The translations under genes were made by a program, and so were the position numbers. A DNA stretch of 18,292 nucleotides, from contig FLMG01004694.1 in assembly GCA_900088475.1 (NCBI GenBank), positions 1 to 18,292 on the forward strand. The letters are read 5' to 3'. The notes under the pieces are model-generated. The model worked only from the letters and a program-made list of their open reading frames with translations, was not told where the DNA came from and did not search any database. Shown in pieces: positions 16,186-18,292 of the stretch. Source of the DNA: Hyphochytrium catenoides (taxonomy: Eukaryota > Sar > Hyphochytriomycetes > Hyphochytriales > Hyphochytriaceae). Within the stretch, counting starts at the first letter, position 1; every line of letters begins with the position of its first letter.

Positions 16186-16698
16186 TTGAAAGGGAGAAAA
16201 GTCTCTCGTTTTGGGACTATGGCTGTGTCCCTCCGATTGGAGCTTCGTTGGCCGGCTGCTTCTCCTATTCTCTCCACCTTTCATCTCTCGGTACTTGCCA
16301 CTCACAACAAGCGGCCACACACTGTAGATCCTCAAGTTCTTTCTCTGATGTAGCGAGGACTGTCCAATTTATATCAATAGGTCCGTCTGCAGTCATTATA
16401 GTGGTATAAGTCCTTAGTGTAACCACTGCTCTTGCAGGTTTTGTTGTCTTTCCACCGCGAACAGATACAAACAGAGGGAGGTAGCATTTACAGATTAGTT
16501 AAAAAAGGCCCATACTCTAGGTTCTCTGAGTGTTGCTCACACACCGCCTTCTAAGGTATATGGCCATATCAGTTTTATAATGCCCGATTGAGACAGGACC
16601 TGGTCGCAAACTTGCCTCTGCCCGCCGTCCAGTATTGTTGCAGGCCATTATCTACATCTTTCTATGATACAAGCTACAGGTATTGCTTCTTGGTGTGC
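16186..16698. other. Spacer between zinc-finger and kinase genes
   Basis: No gene is supported. Short minus frames reaching into 16065-16335 are carried by the tandem repeat and have no domain features. The part near 16500-16698 should be the 3' untranslated region of the kinase gene; no exact AATAAA is seen on that strand close to its stop. Confidence 0.4.
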
Positions 16699-17856
16699 TC
16701 AGAAGAAGCTGCTTCGTGATCTGGCCTTGGTGGGCCTGCATTCAGGCAGGAGTTCGAGCTCCAGTATGTCCCGAAGTTTCGCGACAAGCTCGTCGCCAAA
16801 CTGCTCCGCCTGATCGTCAGCTGATAGCTCAGGGTGCTCCTCAGCAACAAGCTTGACAGCTTTGGCCACGCAAGTTTCCAGCCCAGAGGGTTGGGAGCCG
16901 TCTCCCTCTCTTTGCATGATCATACCGATGTCATACAAACTAAGGCAAACCTCTGCGCCAAGCTTCAATAGTGTAGTCGCCAACCTCATTGTAGTGATAC
17001 AATCTTCCCGGATGTTAAGGTCCCTCAGGAGCTGAGCATCTCTGTCAATATCCAGACTCTGGATAAGCTCATACGCCTCCTCAGTGAAGGGCATCTTGGC
17101 TTGGGGCCAGTATAACCATTCTAGCATCGCTCCATCTAAGTGCTGCCATGCGGGCATGCAATAGCCGTGATCGATAGGTACCATGTTGTAGCCCGCAGGT
17201 GTGCGGCTAGTAAGCAGAATGTTGGCGGCATGACGGTCGGTATTGAACAGTCGCAGATCCAAGATGCCAATTTTCTGCACTTCCTTGTAGTCGTAGAGCT
17301 GACTTCCAATATCTTCACAGCTGCCCTCACTCTGGACGAAACGTTGCACAGATCCCTCCTTAGCAACATCTTCCTTCAACGATGTAGGTAAGCAGGCAAT
17401 ACCGGTTTCCGGAACTCCGCTAAATCCACCATACGCAGCATCCAGAAGGTATGCAGCACGCTCTCGCGAGGCACCCTCTCCTACTTTAAAACCACGCCTC
17501 ATGGAGCTGTCAGTCTCGCCAAGAACAGCGTCCTTATTAACAAAACCCCGAGGATTGTTAGGTCCCATCGTCTCCTCATCAGAAGGCTTGAAGACACAAC
17601 AAATCTGCTTTTCCGCATTCCTCAAATAGTAGACGCCACCTGTACCTTCGGACGTCAGCTCTGGAGCGATTCCCTCTGCTAAACCAGACGAGACCGCCTC
17701 GTAAAGAACGTTGACTTCGTCCTGCGAAGGATAAGAATGGGACAGGACTTCCACTTCGATTACTTCTGGTACATCTTTTGAGAGCCATGCTTTGGGACCA
17801 AAGGCCTGTGCGGCTGGAGCGCAGTCAAACTCGTAGAATGCGTCAAGGATTGCCAT
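16699..17856 (-). CDS. Type II/gamma-like phosphatidylinositol 4-kinase domain protein
   Basis: This is an intact 385-residue frame from ATG 17856 (context aaaATGG) to TGA 16701-16699, with no intron. PI3/4-kinase motifs are in order: a GGVYYL strand, the ATP-site lysine in CCVFKPSDEE (about K90), NNPRGF, GEGASRERAAYLLD, the catalytic loop LFNTDRHAANIL (D207, H209, N212) and the metal-binding VPIDHG (D229). A downstream WLYWPQ is also typical of the plant/protist PI4K-gamma branch of type II kinases. No ubiquitin-like domain precedes it and no signal or membrane helix is seen, so it is a near-minimal kinase. Some plant relatives act as protein kinases instead of lipid kinases, so the substrate (PI or protein) is uncertain. 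All key catalytic residues are present. Confidence 0.85.
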   Translation of the reverse strand: MAILDAFYEFDCAPAAQAFGPKAWLSKDVPEVIEVEVLSHSYPSQDEVNVLYEAVSSGLAEGIAPELTSEGTGGVYYLRNAEKQICCVFKPSDEETMGPNNPRGFVNKDAVLGETDSSMRRGFKVGEGASRERAAYLLDAAYGGFSGVPETGIACLPTSLKEDVAKEGSVQRFVQSEGSCEDIGSQLYDYKEVQKIGILDLRLFNTDRHAANILLTSRTPAGYNMVPIDHGYCMPAWQHLDGAMLEWLYWPQAKMPFTEEAYELIQSLDIDRDAQLLRDLNIREDCITTMRLATTLLKLGAEVCLSLYDIGMIMQREGDGSQPSGLETCVAKAVKLVAEEHPELSADDQAEQFGDELVAKLRDILELELLPECRPTKARSRSSFF

Positions 17857-18159
17857 TTTCCCTTGGTCCAGTGGATAAGGACCAATAATAAGCGAGGCTA
17901 AGGAGCAGGTAGTGAAGAAAGGAGCCGAGGCTTGGCTTCGATCAAACGATGCACCGGCTCATAGCATTGCCGATGCCCCTATTGCCTCCAATTGTAGGCA
18001 CAGGCCTGCCAACCTCCCAGGGGCCCACGGAGCACCCCCTCCCTTCCCTTTGCTTTCTTCCGCTCTTGCTTCTTTCTGCCTTGAAGGTGTATGAGATCTT
18101 CGTCATCAGCGCCCCAGCGTGTCGGGCGTCAGTAGTTCCTAGTGATCGCTGGAGTGTGA
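17857..18159. other. 5' region of the kinase gene; no gene seen
   Basis: Directly upstream of the kinase ATG (minus strand) is an AT-rich patch (cgcttattattggtcc, about 17879-17894). Beyond it, 17990-18080 is strongly C/T-rich on the plus strand (purine-rich on the kinase strand). A 60-codon plus frame here has no protein-like features. Confidence 0.35.
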
Positions 18160-18292
18160 AAGAGAGAATGCGCCAACTGCGGCCGAACTTTCTTCTTCAA
18201 CTGGATGTCTTCTGGTCGTCGCTGTCTCTGCCGCGTAAAATGCAAGAAAGGTCACGAACCAGGAAAGTGCAACTTCCTCTGTCTTGCTTTCT
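18160..18292 (+). CDS. Possible Cys-rich zinc-binding protein, partial at window edge
   Basis: After TGA 18157-18159 the plus frame is open to the window end. It reads CANCGRTFFFNW then RCLCRVKCKKGHEPGKCNFL: seven cysteines and one histidine in 40 residues, in CxxC and C-x3-C-x3-GH-x4-C spacing that suggests a zinc finger. No ATG precedes the first CxxC, so an upstream exon or a non-ATG shadow are both possible. A second frame with an ATG at 18168 is also open to the edge but is not Cys-rich. Too short to name. Confidence 0.28.

Overview
The window looks eukaryotic or eukaryotic-virus DNA, not bacterial. It has no ribosome-binding sites or operon-style spacing, starts lie in AT-rich contexts with TATA-like boxes, and the protein types are eukaryotic (a plant/protist-type phosphatidylinositol 4-kinase fold, RING and C2HC zinc fingers, MABP, ricin-B-like and bulb-lectin domains). 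No rRNA, tRNA, replication or capsid hallmark gene is visible, so I cannot name the organism. Two readings fit: a compact stretch of a fungal or protist genome, or a decaying insertion from a large DNA virus. The second is suggested by intronless, closely packed genes, several short membrane proteins, A-tract/TATA-like intergenic spacers and broken genes, but it is inference.

Layout. 1-80 is AT-rich and ends in what looks like a hAT-type transposon terminus. 275-2290 (+) encodes an intact, heavily N-glycosylatable membrane protein of unknown family. Facing it on the minus strand, 8316-2391 is the most striking object: one ancestral gene of about 1,970 codons for a multi-lectin, C-terminally anchored surface protein, now split into five long open segments by about four frameshifts and one in-frame stop. 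It holds a ~550-residue module duplicated in tandem, a ricin-like segment, MABP-like beta-prism repeats, a bulb-type lectin domain, a Thr/Pro-rich stalk and a transmembrane helix. A divergent promoter region (8317-8457) separates it from a small tail-anchored protein (8458-8811), followed by an N-terminally anchored protein with a PAN/apple-like C-terminus (8902-9798).

9878-11692 (minus) holds a zinc-finger protein with a Lys/Ala/Pro-rich tail, a frameshifted membrane protein and a frameshifted RING protein. 11771-12893 is decayed DNA: scrambled fragments of the neighbouring genes, a heavily broken plus-strand pseudogene (12015-12789), and a run of three GNA-loop mini-hairpins. 12894-13817 and 16186-16698 show no convincing gene.

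13818-15824 (minus) is a large intact protein with about 14 C2HC/C2H2 zinc fingers interrupted by a Ser/Gly-rich minisatellite-encoded linker. Just upstream of it is a two-copy 117-bp tandem repeat carrying a palindrome. 16699-17856 (minus) is an intact, intronless PI4K-type kinase. A Cys-rich frame starts near 18160 (+) and runs off the end.

The recognisable genes fall into two groups: extracellular or surface proteins (275-9798) and zinc-finger/ubiquitin or lipid-signalling proteins (9878-17856). Intact and broken genes are interspersed, so uneven decay and uncorrected long-read indels must both be considered.
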